From: Xylaria sp. FL1777
Lineage: Eukaryota; Ascomycota; Sordariomycetes; Xylariales; Xylariaceae
Length of the DNA: 64,000 bases
NCBI GenBank assembly: GCA_022578965.1
Contig: MU400523.1
Span: forward strand, 310,001 to 374,000
Direction of reading: 5' to 3'
Positions 22,691 to 34,485 of this stretch are shown here, piece by piece; position 1 is the stretch's first letter; each line of letters begins with the position of its first letter. The notes below the pieces were generated by a model. That model ran no database searches, was not told where the DNA came from, and saw only the letters and a list, made by a program, of their open reading frames with translations. The translations under genes and the position numbers were made by a program.

Positions 22691-23773
22691 TCAAAGAGCA
22701 TCCCTAAACTCCTGCCACCTTCCCTCGGCGACCTTGACAAATCTCCTCAAGACTTCGGGCCCGACAACCGTCCCACCGCTCTTCGATATACCCAAGATCT
22801 TGGTCTCTCCCGCAGAACGATCCACGACGACCGTGACCATCTCATCGCACAGACCCTCCTCAAACCGGTCTGGATCGACGAGCATCCAGAACGGCCCCGT
22901 CGCGTCCCCGGCGCTCCGACTCTGGCTCTGGCTCTGCTTCAGCCGCTCCTTCGCCGTGAACACCGCCGCCGTGCAGGCCACGGGGAGCCCGGACACAGAC
23001 AGCGGGACGGCGGCCTCGCGGCGCGAGCACAGCACCACCTCGCGGTCGGCATCCCAGTGTGCGCGCGGCAGCCTCGTGTCCCGCAGCGCGGCGAGCACGG
23101 CCGCCCAGGCGGCGTCGAACGGGTTCCCGTCGAGCGAGATGAAGAGGAGGTCGATGTAGAGCACCCAGTAGGCCATGACCTCTCGCACAGGCACGTCTAG
23201 TTCCTCTCCCTCCGCAGCATCCTGCATATCTTCGTCGCCTCCTCCCCACCCTCCGTCGTCATCGCGGCTCTTCTCGTGATAGATCCGCAGGTCCTCGACG
23301 TCGAGGACCCCCGAGCTGTGCAGCAGCGAGTACAGCCGCGTGCTCAGCGTCTGCGCCAGCGTCGTCGGGGGCACGCCCGGCAGGAAGTCTGGCGCGCAGC
23401 CGGTCGCCAGCTCGATGTTCGGCACCAGCAGGTCGTAGTCGCGGAGCTCGTTTGCGCGGGCTGTTGTGGTTGTGGCGTCTGTGCTGGGGAGTGAGGAGGG
23501 CCGGTAGTTTGGGATCTGCGAGGTCCTCAACGTCTCGCCGCGCACGCCGCATATCACCGTCGTGTCGCCCGTGCGCACCACCGCGCTGCCGTGGGCGTGT
23601 GTGAGAGACGACGTGTTGATGGCTGGGGGTCGCGCCTGGGTTGGCTGGCGGCCGTTTGTGCGGGAGGACGGCGTGCTGGCGTCGGCGGGCTGGAGGTTGG
23701 CGAGGAGGTACGGGTGCGGAGATAGCTTGGCGAAGGCGGCGCTCGAGAGCGTCAGCGAGCTTTGGGTCGCCAT
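22691..23773 (-). CDS. RRP43: Exosome core subunit Rrp43 (RNase PH-like)
   Basis: Predicted 360-aa, intron-free subunit of the nine-subunit RNA exosome ring, which processes and degrades RNA in nucleus and cytoplasm. The N-terminus (FAKLSPHPYLLANL) and the HAHGSAVVRTGDTTVICGVR stretch are typical of RNase PH-fold exosome subunits of the Rrp42/Rrp43/Rrp45 side; eukaryotic ring subunits of this kind are catalytically inactive. The region VLYIDLLFISLDGNPFDAAW followed by ALRDTRLP matches the second RNase PH half. A poorly conserved acidic, Gly/Asp-rich loop (about residues 165-190) interrupts the fold. The coding strand is visibly more GC-rich than its flanks, which creates long antisense frames that are not genes. 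Assignment to Rrp43 rather than Rrp42 or Rrp45 rests on the N-terminal pattern and is fairly secure. Confidence 0.82.
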   Translation of the reverse strand: MATQSSLTLSSAAFAKLSPHPYLLANLQPADASTPSSRTNGRQPTQARPPAINTSSLTHAHGSAVVRTGDTTVICGVRGETLRTSQIPNYRPSSLPSTDATTTTARANELRDYDLLVPNIELATGCAPDFLPGVPPTTLAQTLSTRLYSLLHSSGVLDVEDLRIYHEKSRDDDGGWGGGDEDMQDAAEGEELDVPVREVMAYWVLYIDLLFISLDGNPFDAAWAAVLAALRDTRLPRAHWDADREVVLCSRREAAVPLSVSGLPVACTAAVFTAKERLKQSQSQSRSAGDATGPFWMLVDPDRFEEGLCDEMVTVVVDRSAGETKILGISKSGGTVVGPEVLRRFVKVAEGRWQEFRDAL

Positions 23774-26660
23774 CTCGGGCGTATGAGAGGGAATTGGCTG
23801 GTAGGCGGGATGTTTTTGTTTACGACATGAGTTGTGTTGATCGATGTTTTGGAAAATTCAATGGGGCACTTCAGCCTCGCGGGGCTATCTAACAATTCGC
23901 TGCTGGCGGGTTTGGTGGGGTCAGATACCGGTAGTGGACTTAGCAGTACCTAATCTGCCGGGTCACAGGCCGCATTATCTGGACCTCACGACCTGCATTT
24001 TGGCTGTAGCACAAGCTAACAGCATAAAACAATTTGCCATACTTTGGGGTGGTGGTACAGCATATTGCTGATAAGGTATCAATTGACATCATAGCTGTAT
24101 TTACCGGTCGTGCATTAAGAAAGTACCTACCTACCTATACTTATGCTTGGCTTCAAACCAGTAATATGTGGGCAGCACTGCCTAGGGATTCGTAATGATG
24201 AGACGTAACCATCAATTCAGTTGTGTTACCAATTTCCGTCTCGTGAGACCATTGGCAAAATACTTAATAGCATCTAAAATTTCCGTTCCTCAAGCTTTTA
24301 TGAGTAATGATTATTGATTCGCTCTATGAAGCAAGGGAGTAGGTACTTCTTTTGGGACTATTTTGTAATCGAAGCAAGGGGGGATATGATTAATGGTGTA
24401 GTATCTAAGCACCTACCCAGCAGATAGGTAGTTAACATATCCAAATTTTCTCTATTAGAGAATGAGTTTAATGATTAACAGGGTACCTTGATATGCCGGG
24501 ACCCTAGCCGGAAAGTTGCCGAGACTTTAACAGCGACCTCTCTCGTTTATGAGTAGGTAAGCATAATAACAACTCCCCTTCTACATTTCTCAAGGCAGAG
24601 ACCGAGCAACTGTTTGCATTCGATTACGAAGCGGATGGCGTCCACTCAAAACGGCAAGAAATACATCTAGGAGGCGGGAAGTTGGTAACGAGGAGAGACA
24701 TGAAATGATAGAGGTGGTTAGGAGAAGCCACTTCACGACCAGGGTATTCAAAACTTGTGGCTGATGGGCTGACCCGGGTCTGATCAAAAGTGGCGACACG
24801 GAAAGTGGAACCAACCGGCAGTTCCCTTTATCGGCGAAGAAGCAAACTAAGTAGGTATTATTATGTACGACGTCAAATACTATAGTTGACCAAGAGGTTT
24901 GGCTCCATTCTGGTCTACTGTATACTCACTACTCACTGCCTAAGTATTGTGTAATGTAGCGTGCTATTGCTCGATATAGTGAGCATATGCATACACGTAC
25001 AGTACTTACGCATAAGTATGTACATGTAAGTAGACGCAAAGTTCCAACGTCGGCACATGGGATCTGATCTGCAAGCACCAATCACAGTGCCAGTGAAAGC
25101 AGTGAGAAAGCAACTCAATTGTTTTCTTATCGAACGAGGAGCCAGTATCGAATGAGAACCGTCCGATAGCTTCGATCCTCTTCGGATGGGAGCGCAAGGG
25201 ATGGGGACCTGTCGGCGCATTCAGATTCGCCAGGGCGACAATGCAGATGCTGCTCGTGTGGGGAAGCAGTCGAGAGCTCTGGCAAATGAGGATTGCCCGT
25301 TACGCGCCCAGCAAACGCTTCGACTCCTTCCGCTCTTTCTGGATTCCGGGTTGGAGATGGCTTATTCGCTCTCCTCCAGGAGGGTATTTGACGGCTGTTA
25401 TTAAGTACGCAGTAGTATAGTATAGTACGCCATGCGTAGTATACTAGGGGCCACAGCACATGTGATTTGATTTACCGTACCCGGGTTACCTACCACTGAC
25501 CAGTTTGCTCGTCCCTGGTGCCAGTGACGAGTTTTCCTGCAATTTACCAAGGTCAATTGGTACCGAGTCCTTGCCGCCGTCGCCTCTATCGACAAACAAA
25601 TCAAGCCCACGGCAAAAGCTCTGCTAAGATCTAATTAATCTCGCGTGCAAGCGGGTTTCTGTACCACAATCCTTTCTCGTGAGGACGCTCTACACACGCA
25701 TAAGTGGCATTCCTTCTGTCCTCACCGGCTCTGGCTCTGGCTAGATAGTGATCCCAGCCACCCTGCTGACTTGCTGTCACTCGCTGCTCGTTGGCGGGAA
25801 CACTGCATATCCGGTCACTAGTGTAGGTACCGCCAGCAGAGTGCATGGCGTAGAACATTGGACCCCTGGCCATCTTCGCGGCGCCCGCATGGACGATCCT
25901 GGTCACAACGGTCCGCCAAGGGTGCTTGACTGTTCAACTCGATCTAGCGTCTACTTTGTGCTCCTCTTTCGTACATCCTGCATGGGATGGATTGCAGTCT
26001 GCGGGGAACGAGTCGATCGTCGCCAGCCAATATTAAAGTGCGGTCAACCGCTGGGTCGCTCGCTATTCACATTTCTTTAACTAGCACGAATCCCCCGGAG
26101 TGCATTGCTTACACCTGATTGAACGAGCTCCCTGAATTTGGACGCCGCCCCTCTCGCACACTTGTGATCGTGCAAAGCTCATGGTCCACCGTTCACAACG
26201 CTTGTGTGATGAGGTGACGCTGCTCCCATCTATGATGGGTATATTGATTTCCCACCCAGTTCACGGTAGCTATAGTTCACATCTATTATATTCATCCGAC
26301 ATTACTCCAACACCATTTGAACCATCCCTTTCCGCCATCTTCTTGTCGTTGTTCAAGTCATGATTTCGGCAGGGTCTCGGCACTTCGACGACGTGCTTCA
26401 GACTGTGCTGGTTTGAGGAATGTAATTATCCCTCCGCGCAGCCTCCGTCGCTGTCATTCTTCTATTATATACCAATTCGAGGCGCCTATCTGCCTGTTGC
26501 TATCGAATTCCCGGGGAATTCGGAACTCATAGGTCGCACTAATCTAAGAACAATACTAAGAGTTCGCCAACGCTCTTTGAGTGTCATAATTAAAAAAGTG
26601 ACTGATGCTACTGATCCCTACGACATAGTGTCAGGGAAGCGCGAACTCCCTTCGTTCGCC
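23774..26660. other. Intergenic region RRP43/ferric reductase
   Basis: About 2.9 kb between two divergent genes, containing both promoters. Open frames are under about 110 aa and none is convincing. A TACTGCGTA copy lies at 25406 and CTACCTACCTA at about 24125. The last 500 bp before the reductase ATG are pyrimidine-rich, consistent with a promoter and leader. Confidence 0.55.
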
Positions 26661-29261
26661 ATGGCGCCAACCCATCCTATTATGGCGAGAGCCATTGAAT
26701 TCGTTGAGGGGCTCACCAAGCGTATCCTTATACCAGTGACACCAACAAGCCCTCCTGGCTTAATCGAAGCGACCACGGTCGATCCGTGGGTGAAATCGGG
26801 AAAATACGCCCTTGCGTGGACCTATTTCAGCTTGGCTTTCACAGCAGCTGTAGTCGTTGTAAGGATATGGCATTGGTGGCAAGATAAGATACGACAAGCC
26901 ATCTACAAACAAGAGGTGGAGCAACACTACCGAGATTTATATAGTCTCGACCCGAGCCAGATAGTCACTGGATTGCAAACGAGCCAGACGGGCAGGTATT
27001 TCTTTCCCGAACAGGCCGGAGAGAAAAAGGATTTTAAGCCCAAATCCGACTTCTCCGCTGTTGGGCCGGTGCTCGATACCCTCGCCTTATTTAGATGGGT
27101 CTTTTACCGGCCGATTCCCGACATTGTATGGCACAAGCATCGATTCACGTTTTCTTCCCTTGCCGTTTTAGCGGTTGGGGTGATCGCACTGGCCTTTTCC
27201 TCTCTGTTTGTCTTTCTCAAACAGCCTCTCTATTGGCAAAGCATTCAGTACGGTTCGCCACCAGTCGCCATCCGAGCTGGCATGATCGCCGTTGCCATGA
27301 CTCCTTGGATTATTGCGACGAGTATGAAGGCGAACCTGCTCACACTTATCACCGGTATTGGGCCAGAAAGACTTAACGTCTTCCACAGATGGGCAGGATA
27401 TTTGTGCCTTTTCCTCTCGCTAATACACACTATCCCATTTTTTGTTCAGCCCGTATGGGACGATGGTGGTTTAAAGATCTACCAAAAGCTCTTTCCTCAA
27501 GGTGTCATCTATGGTACAGGTATTGCATGCCTAGTCCCCTTAGGATGGCTTTGCGTAGCCTCGCTTCCATTTATTCGCAGAATAGCCTACGAGTTGTTCA
27601 TCACATTACATGTTCCTGTTGGTATCTTGTATGTGGGACTACTCTTTTGGCATACGAAAAATTACCTAGCGACATGGGACTACCTATTTGCTACCATTGC
27701 TATATGGGTTTTCTGTTATATTTATCGAATATCTAAGCTGAACTGGGTTAAGCCATGGCGTCCGTCTTTCCTTGTCGGAGATGAGGCAGCCATCACCTTG
27801 ATGACGGAAAACGCTATCAAGATCACCATCCCAACGCAGATGAAGTGGAAGCCTGGGCAGTTCGTATATCTCCGAATGCCTGGAATCTCTCTCATGGATA
27901 ATCACCCCTTCACTATCTCGTCCCTGTGTAGTGAAGATTTCCCTTCTGAATATGGGGAGCAATACCGGGATTGTACAGTTGTCTTCAAGCCATACGGTGG
28001 CTTTACCCGGAGAGTTCTAGAGACAGCCATCGAGAAGGGACCCTTCCACACGTATCGAGCATATCTTGATGGACCTTACGGTGGCATGCGCCGAGAACTT
28101 GCCGCTTTTGACACCTGCATTTTGATTGCCGGGGGAAGCGGTGTGACTGCAGTGATGTCTCAATTATTAAACTTGATCAAACGCATGAGGGATGGCAAAG
28201 CGATTACGAAAAAGGTAGTAGTGGTGTGGGCTCTGAAACGACTCGAGGCCATGGACTGGTTCCGCGAAGAACTGCGAATCTGTCGTGACTCAGCACCTCC
28301 GGAGAGTGTAACATGCAAATTCTTTGTCACGGCAGCAGTTCGACAGTCGCGAGTTCCACCACAGCACCAGCGTGCTCCACGACCCCTCAGCAACGTCTTC
28401 CATGATCGATTAGACGGTTTTGTAGCCAACATTGCCTCGAAGCGCAACTCGCAGATGATCCGAGATGAAGCGCAAGGCAATCCCGAATATGAGCAGCAGC
28501 TACGGGCTGAAGATGAGGATAAATTTACAGCTCTCCCTCAGCAAAAATACCTCCAACCGAATTATGTACCTCCCCAACGCCCACCGCCTGCAAACGATCT
28601 GTCGCCCCAAGAAGAATCCTTACGCCGGCTAGAAGGTCGAGATGTCGACTATGTAGATATCGAAGAAGAAGAAGCACCTAGGCTCAATGCCAACGGTTTC
28701 CCGGAGGACAAGAAAGGGGAATTCCACTTCCCACCACTCAAACTGCGGCCTGATATGCAGCCACATTTCAATTATGGCCCTCCTTCCCCACGAAATTTCC
28801 CACCTCCGCCTGGTACAGAAGATGATGCGGGCACCCATTCACAGGGTGTGGTGCATCCACCCGAGCTCGCCCATCTCCGTACGACCAATCTACCCGGCCA
28901 GTCAGGACCACGACCAACATCTACTTTTGGTCCACCTTCAGGATTCGACTTCGGCTTCCCTACCACACCGACAGAATTCCAGAAGAACTTAATGCGCTTC
29001 GCCTTCCCCGTACCCCACCAGATCGACGGCGGATGGAGCGTCGAATATGGACGGCCGGATCTAGGGTATATGCTCCGGGAATGGACAACTGGAGGTGCCG
29101 ATGGACGAGGCATCTTGGGGCGGAGAACGGCAGTCTTCGTCTGTGGTCCGGCCGGCATGCGTGTCGGTGTTGCCAACACCGTGGCGCGGCTACAGGCTGA
29201 GATATGGGGCGACCCGATGCTCGAGGAGATCTTCTTGCACACGGAGAACTACGCGCTCTGA
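26661..29261 (+). CDS. Ferric/cupric reductase, FRE/NOX superfamily
   Basis: Predicted 866-aa, intron-free plasma-membrane flavocytochrome that passes electrons from NADPH via FAD and two b-type hemes to extracellular Fe(III) or Cu(II). The ferric-reductase transmembrane domain (about residues 155-360) contains the four heme histidines as two pairs spaced exactly 14: H242/H256 (HRWAGYLCLFLSLIH) and H317/H331. The FAD site HPFTISSL is at 415-422, and an NADPH motif GGSGVTAVMS at 491-500. The final half of the NADP domain, VFVCGPAGM, comes only near residue 830, after about 240 residues of proline-rich, acidic, disordered sequence. The C-terminus FLHTENYAL is typical. ATG 26661 is the first in frame. 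The open frame extends about 28 codons upstream without an ATG. Confidence 0.88.
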   Translation: MAPTHPIMARAIEFVEGLTKRILIPVTPTSPPGLIEATTVDPWVKSGKYALAWTYFSLAFTAAVVVVRIWHWWQDKIRQAIYKQEVEQHYRDLYSLDPSQIVTGLQTSQTGRYFFPEQAGEKKDFKPKSDFSAVGPVLDTLALFRWVFYRPIPDIVWHKHRFTFSSLAVLAVGVIALAFSSLFVFLKQPLYWQSIQYGSPPVAIRAGMIAVAMTPWIIATSMKANLLTLITGIGPERLNVFHRWAGYLCLFLSLIHTIPFFVQPVWDDGGLKIYQKLFPQGVIYGTGIACLVPLGWLCVASLPFIRRIAYELFITLHVPVGILYVGLLFWHTKNYLATWDYLFATIAIWVFCYIYRISKLNWVKPWRPSFLVGDEAAITLMTENAIKITIPTQMKWKPGQFVYLRMPGISLMDNHPFTISSLCSEDFPSEYGEQYRDCTVVFKPYGGFTRRVLETAIEKGPFHTYRAYLDGPYGGMRRELAAFDTCILIAGGSGVTAVMSQLLNLIKRMRDGKAITKKVVVVWALKRLEAMDWFREELRICRDSAPPESVTCKFFVTAAVRQSRVPPQHQRAPRPLSNVFHDRLDGFVANIASKRNSQMIRDEAQGNPEYEQQLRAEDEDKFTALPQQKYLQPNYVPPQRPPPANDLSPQEESLRRLEGRDVDYVDIEEEEAPRLNANGFPEDKKGEFHFPPLKLRPDMQPHFNYGPPSPRNFPPPPGTEDDAGTHSQGVVHPPELAHLRTTNLPGQSGPRPTSTFGPPSGFDFGFPTTPTEFQKNLMRFAFPVPHQIDGGWSVEYGRPDLGYMLREWTTGGADGRGILGRRTAVFVCGPAGMRVGVANTVARLQAEIWGDPMLEEIFLHTENYAL

Positions 29262-30822
29262 GAGCGGAAAAGAAAAGAAAGTTGTGGGGATGACCTGTAT
29301 ATACCCCCAGGTGGCTAGTTGACGACATGTACTATCGGTTTTTGGAGAGGAGTAGTCGCGTGCTGGCCTTCTCTGCGATGAGCTGCATTGAGGATAATGC
29401 GACGAACTCGGCGTTATGGGGTTTTCGAGATACCAACTAAATATTCGTGACTGGCCGGTGCGGTGGGCACTTGTACCAATACTGAGAGCAAGTTTTTGCG
29501 ATAATAGCGGCTTCGCTTGGATGATACCTACAAATTATATACCTGGTTACTCTACTGAAGTAATCGCTTAATATATACTTATGAAGATATCTGCTGTCAC
29601 CTATGTCTCATATGTGACATTAGCAAATTACCATGTTGAAATGTAGTAGGTTGTAACAAGAAGATGAATTTGGGACCACCGAATTACCCTACCCGAGATC
29701 TCCCAATAGCCGGTTTAACACGTGAAACCATGATAACGATATATACTATTGGCGTTGATAGATTACACATATTCAACCTTGTTTGGCCAAGAAGCCACGC
29801 GTTCATTCTGGTGGATGTGCCAGGGGCCCATTAGAGCCTTGGGATTCTGACGGGCAACACTCAAATTTCATTACTAAAGGAAGAGTCGAGAGTCGAGAGC
29901 TGAGAGATGTGAGCTGACGATAGCAGGTATATATATGTGTGTGCCACCAACAGAGCCTACCAGCGATGTGTTCACGGAGTACTATAGGGGAACCTGAGAG
30001 GTATTAAATGTCATACAGCATTAAAATCGTGCTTCCACGGCCTTCAGGGAAGCAGATATAATCCACATTTATACTAGAAGTCTCACCATCGCCTAGCTGT
30101 CACACAAAATTAAAACATTGCAATTCTAACTTCCCTGATCTAGGTGAACAGGCGAGCAGAAATGGTAGGCTACTTAGAGTGTTGTGTAACTACTCCAGCA
30201 AGTGCGTAACCTAGAATTGAAAGTAGGTACAATATACAAAGCTCCGGAATTCTAAGAATTCCTACTTGAGACAATAAGCATACCTTATAAGAGGCCATTT
30301 AGGGAAGAGAAAAGTACAGTGTGCTTTTAACAGTGCATAAAGCAAGACTAACTGTGTCCGAGGTCCAATCCTAACAAGCTTTTCCTCCTGCTGCCACCTG
30401 TGGCCAATCTAGCTAAGACTTCCAATACACGAGTGCTCGCAGGACATCTCGGTTAGCTCATCTCGATAATGTCAATACGCCTTCTCTTTCACTCACAAGG
30501 GGGAACTCTGCGCCAAATCCAACCATACCCCTCCACCTTATAGTAAATAAGTACCTGCAACTCGCATACGCGGCTCAGAACTTCATTTGGAAGACTTGAT
30601 TTGATAATGAGCACAGACCACTCATCTGCGATTACTTACATCAACCTCCCAGGATGAAGCAAAAGTAGAGAGGATTAAAAAGATTCAAGACATTTCACAA
30701 CCGACGACTCTGTGCAGGTGAACAATTCTTGCGGGGAAAAAGAAAAAGAAAAATACATTGTTTTACACAAAGTTAGAACATAAGCTTAAGAATTATTGAA
30801 GAGGATCTCTCAACAAAGAAGA
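29262..30822. other. Intergenic region, no gene
   Basis: About 1.56 kb between same-strand genes. It holds the reductase 3' UTR and the SPP1 promoter. It is AT-rich, and open frames are shorter than 60 codons. An A-rich stretch (ggggaaaaagaaaaagaaaa) lies about 90 bp upstream of the SPP1 start. Confidence 0.55.
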
Positions 30823-32539
30823 ATGATGGATCATGAGAGCGCAGTGGATGGTGATGTGGAGATGGAGGGTGCCGAGTTGGACGTTGGCCAGGTCAACAAA
30901 CCGGATGCCGGCAGGACAACCGGCGCTGATCCGTTCGATTCGGCGCAACAGACAAACAACAACTTTTCTCATGTCTTTGCCAGCTTCGAGTTGAAGCAAG
31001 ATCCCGAGGAGAGGAACCCACCACCACCACCACCACCACCACCACCACCATCTTCATCACCCGCGGGATCCTCCAAGATGAGGACGGCGCCTAAGAAGAA
31101 GGGCACCGCCGCCACGAAGAAGTCGTCCAAGAAGACAAAAGGGGGGCCCAAGTCCAAGGCCAGATCCACGGGGATTTCCGAGAAGGGCGGAGAGAACGAC
31201 GGCAGTTCCAACGACGACGAGACCGACAACGGGCCGTACTGTCTCTGCCGGGGCCCGGACGACCACAGGTGGATGATCAGCTGCGACGTCTGCGAGGACT
31301 GGTTCCACGGCGAGTGCGTCGACCTCGACAAGGACATCGGCGAGAGGCTCGTCGAGCGCTTCGTCTGCCCCAACTGCACGGACGGCAAGAAGAACTACAC
31401 CAAGTACAGGAAGACCTGCTCGCTCGCCGGCTGCAGGAACGCCGCCCGCCTGTACACCAAGGCCCCCAAGGACAGGAGCGTCTTCTGCTGCAGCGACCAC
31501 TGCGACGCGTGGTGGGCGGCGAGGATCGCCACGTTGCCCACCAAGGCCGCCTCTAAATCGGCCCTCGAGGTCCTCACGCAGGAAGACTTGATTGGCCTGC
31601 TCATTGCTACCGTCGACAAGGGCGGCTGGAAACTCGGCGATAAACCATTCGGTATGTTTTTGCAATGTCTGTATATCTATCTTTGCACCTTCCGAGACAC
31701 GGTGCCTTAGCCGTAGTCACTTTTCTCTCCATCACACACACACACACATACACATTCTCTCTCTCTCTTCTCCCTATATTTTTTCAATATTTTTCACATA
31801 ATATACAATACACAACCTCGACTTTCGTTTTCTCATATACTAATATCCTCACCCTCTGAAAACAGGTAACATCGATGGTCTCTGGGCAAACGGTCTGCCG
31901 ACGCGTCCAGACGTGCTGAGCGAGGAGGAGCAGGCGTTCCTGCAGCTGTCGAGCGCGGAGCGTCTGTCGCTGGGCAACGAGATCGTGCAGTACAAGAAGA
32001 TGATGCAGCTGCTGGACTGGGCCAACTCGCGGCGGCAGGCGGCGCTCGAGGCGGGCAAGTTCACCAAGGACAGCTGCGGCTACGACTGGCGGCTGGACAC
32101 GGTGTCGGTGCGGGCGCAGTTCGCCGCCTGGCTCGACACCCCCGACGGCCAGGCCGTGTTCAAGGCGGGCAGGCTCGAGGCTCCTCTCCCTCCTCCTCCT
32201 CCTCCTCCTCCTTCTGCAGATAATCATTCTAATGGTACTGCTACTACTACTACTAATACTAACAATGCCGCCGCCCCGGATACCAACAGCGCTAATATCG
32301 CCAATAACAACACCCAAGCCGACCCAGCCATCCGCGGCTCCTGTGATCGCAAGCGCTGCAAGCCCCACGCCGGCTGGTATAAGATACTGATGGGCGTCGT
32401 GCGCGTGCTCATCAAGGAGACGGCCACGGCCGCCGCCGCCAAGCTCGAGGCCGAGGAGGCCATGCGCTCTGCTGCGGAGGCGAGGTACGAGAGGCGCCAG
32501 CTGGAGAATAACTACGTCGAGGTGCTTAGTGAGGATTGA
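30823..32539 (+). CDS. SPP1: COMPASS (Set1 complex) subunit Spp1, PHD finger protein
   Basis: Nuclear reader subunit of the Set1/COMPASS H3K4 methyltransferase; in yeast it also tethers meiotic double-strand-break machinery to H3K4me3. Two exons, 30823-31651 and 31866-32539 (500 aa), flank a 214-nt intron (GTATGT...ACAG, phase 1) that contains CA and CT microsatellites. The PHD finger spans residues 140-185 with ligands C140, C142, C154, C157, H162, C165, C182 and C185, and W160 as a likely aromatic-cage residue. A second Cys-rich motif follows (C199, C204, C222, C227). The C-terminal region has a coiled coil and the Spp1-like RCKPHAGWYKI stretch. Poly-proline from CCA repeats (near 31017-31050) and CCT repeats (near 32187-32212) flanks the conserved parts. 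The ATG at 30823 is the first in frame. Confidence 0.88.
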
Positions 32540-33936
32540 ACGAGAGAAAACAAAAACAAGAAAAAGAAAAGAGATGGAGAGAAAGGGGGAGAGTGTGTGT
32601 GTATATGTGACAAAGATGGATGAGAAGCACGAACTTGTCAGTTTCCAGCCTAGGTTCTTAGCTCACAGAATGTGTGTAGGTTCTGTCTACGAGAATCGCA
32701 AACCTACCTTATATCTAAGGTGTATATATCTATCTACTTGGGCAGCTCTTTCCGAGTCTAACACCAAGGAGAATAGGAGCAGCAACAACAGCAGCAGTGC
32801 CCAAGGGCGGGCACAATACCTAGGTAATGATGGGTAGTCGTCACTGATATAAGACGCATGTCTCACATTCCTTGCAAGAGCGGCCCATCAAGCAATAAGC
32901 AATGCAAATCACAAGTCTGGAGACACCGTATTTCACAGAAACGGCCGGTTTCTACGGCTTGAGATTGTTTCTGCAACTATCTGTATTATCGAGCAAGTAG
33001 ATAGATAGATACTCGATCAGCCCTGGCTGGGACTAAGAGAAAACATAAAAAAGTTTTTGAGTGTTTGTTTCACACTTCCTTTGTACATCTTCAGAGCGAA
33101 GATTAAACGACGTCAACTCTTACAATTACCGAGGCCCCTAACGTAATCAAATAGGAGGGGAGAAAAAACAACAACCCAACAAATGGTATCATAATCCCGA
33201 TAGAACGACCGAACCCAAAAAAGAACACCAGGGTAATTAATCAACATACGTTAAAAAAAATAAAATGAAAATTTTGCGAAACCACCTGAATGGACGAGGA
33301 AAACCAGATTTTCAGCCGTTCCATCCCTTGCCTACCGATACGACGGCATGAACACTGAAATTCGAATTAAAAGAAGACAAATCCGCCCCTAACGCCGTTT
33401 GTGTGTGAGAGGAAAGTTTCAAGGTCTCATGACGCAGCCGCGAGGCTATTTTCTCACTCTACGATCTCTTACAGCCGTGAGGCTCCCACTATTCTCTAAC
33501 CAGGGTATGATGGCCATCGGTGATTCACACCAACAAGACCTTTTTTCTTCTTTCGTTCAGCCCATCTGCTCCGTGTATTGTTTTTGGTGTTTTAATTAGA
33601 GGAGCTGACTCGTGGCCGCTTCTCTGTAGGTTGGGTCATGTTGTCATATCCCGTTCTGTTTTGTGGTGTTTCTGTCGTGTTCGACTAGCAAACATTTGCC
33701 TATTTTTTATGCTTGCTTCGATTCGTACTTTACTACCTCGTAACTCCAGCATTATGCTACGAGGTGACAGTATGCTCGTATACTTTGAATTCCTTGTACT
33801 TCTTGAGAGCTGTGTTTTTTTTCTCCCTTTTCCTAGCCCAGACTAGATGCATACGCATGCGCGCTCCTCTATCTTGCAAGAGATAGTTCTTGTTTCCATC
33901 GTTCTAGGCGTTATCGTGAGTGGAGGGGGTTCTCAT
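32540..33936. other. Convergent spacer SPP1/CNL1
   Basis: About 1.4 kb holding the 3' UTRs of two convergent genes. It is A/T-rich with poly-A-like runs near 32555 and 33255. No gene is seen. Confidence 0.55.
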
Positions 33937-34485
33937 CTAATGTCGGTGTCGGCGACTCGAAGAGCCACCCTCATGACGTTGAGAGTGGCCATGGCTTCGA
34001 TGTGAATGGTGGCGGTGGCCGTCACGATCCCGTCGAGACGCATTCGAGTGTTCTAGTTCGCGCTCCAGCTGTTCGACGCGCTGGCGGTAGTCCCTCACGA
34101 TATCCCGGATGTGGGCAATGCGGTCGAAGTCGACCTCGAGCTCGTCGATCTGACTCATGATGTCCTGGAAGCGCGCAATCTCAGCATCGGCATTGTCCAC
34201 CAGGTTGCCGGCGCGGTCATACTGCTGCATTGTCACGATGGAGCTCTGCTCGCTAAGATACTCGATGCGGACCTGGATCTGCTGCATCAGCCGGTCGAGA
34301 TGGCGCGAAAGGGCGGCTAGGCTCGAGCTGTCAAGCAGCAGACGGCCCTGCGACGACGCTCGGCTGGCGGCACGTGAGGACGAGGACCCGGCAGCCTGAG
34401 CCTGGTGGTACCGGAGAAGCGCGATCTCCTCGTCCGTCAGGCCCAATTGCGTGTCCTCGACAGTGTTGGCCTCCGTCGACGGCAT
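33937..34485 (-). CDS. CNL1: BLOC-1 subunit Cnl1-like protein
   Basis: Predicted 182-aa, intron-free protein. Yeast Cnl1 (Cno-like) is a small coiled-coil subunit of the endosomal BLOC-1 complex that regulates Rab5 recycling. The N-terminus has LGLTDEEIALLRYHQ, followed by a Ser/Ala-rich stretch. A coiled-coil segment (about residues 58-145) contains SRHLDRLMQQIQVRIEYLSEQ and later VEQLERELEH. The C-terminal 35 residues are rich in His, Arg and Ser (HRHHSHRSHGHSQRH). The order LTDEE...LLRYHQ, then a coiled coil, fits fungal Cnl1, but the family is short and weakly conserved, so another small coiled-coil protein is possible. Confidence 0.7.
   Translation of the reverse strand: MPSTEANTVEDTQLGLTDEEIALLRYHQAQAAGSSSSRAASRASSQGRLLLDSSSLAALSRHLDRLMQQIQVRIEYLSEQSSIVTMQQYDRAGNLVDNADAEIARFQDIMSQIDELEVDFDRIAHIRDIVRDYRQRVEQLERELEHSNASRRDRDGHRHHSHRSHGHSQRHEGGSSSRRHRH

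Noticed and set aside
22860..23552. Arg-rich minus-strand and plus-strand frames overlapping RRP43
   Set aside because: Shadows of the GC-rich RRP43 coding sequence; no family features.
31057..31665. 202-codon minus-strand open frame opposite SPP1
   Set aside because: It lies antisense to a well-supported PHD-finger exon, and its Val/Ala/Asp-rich text is an artefact of GC-rich codons.
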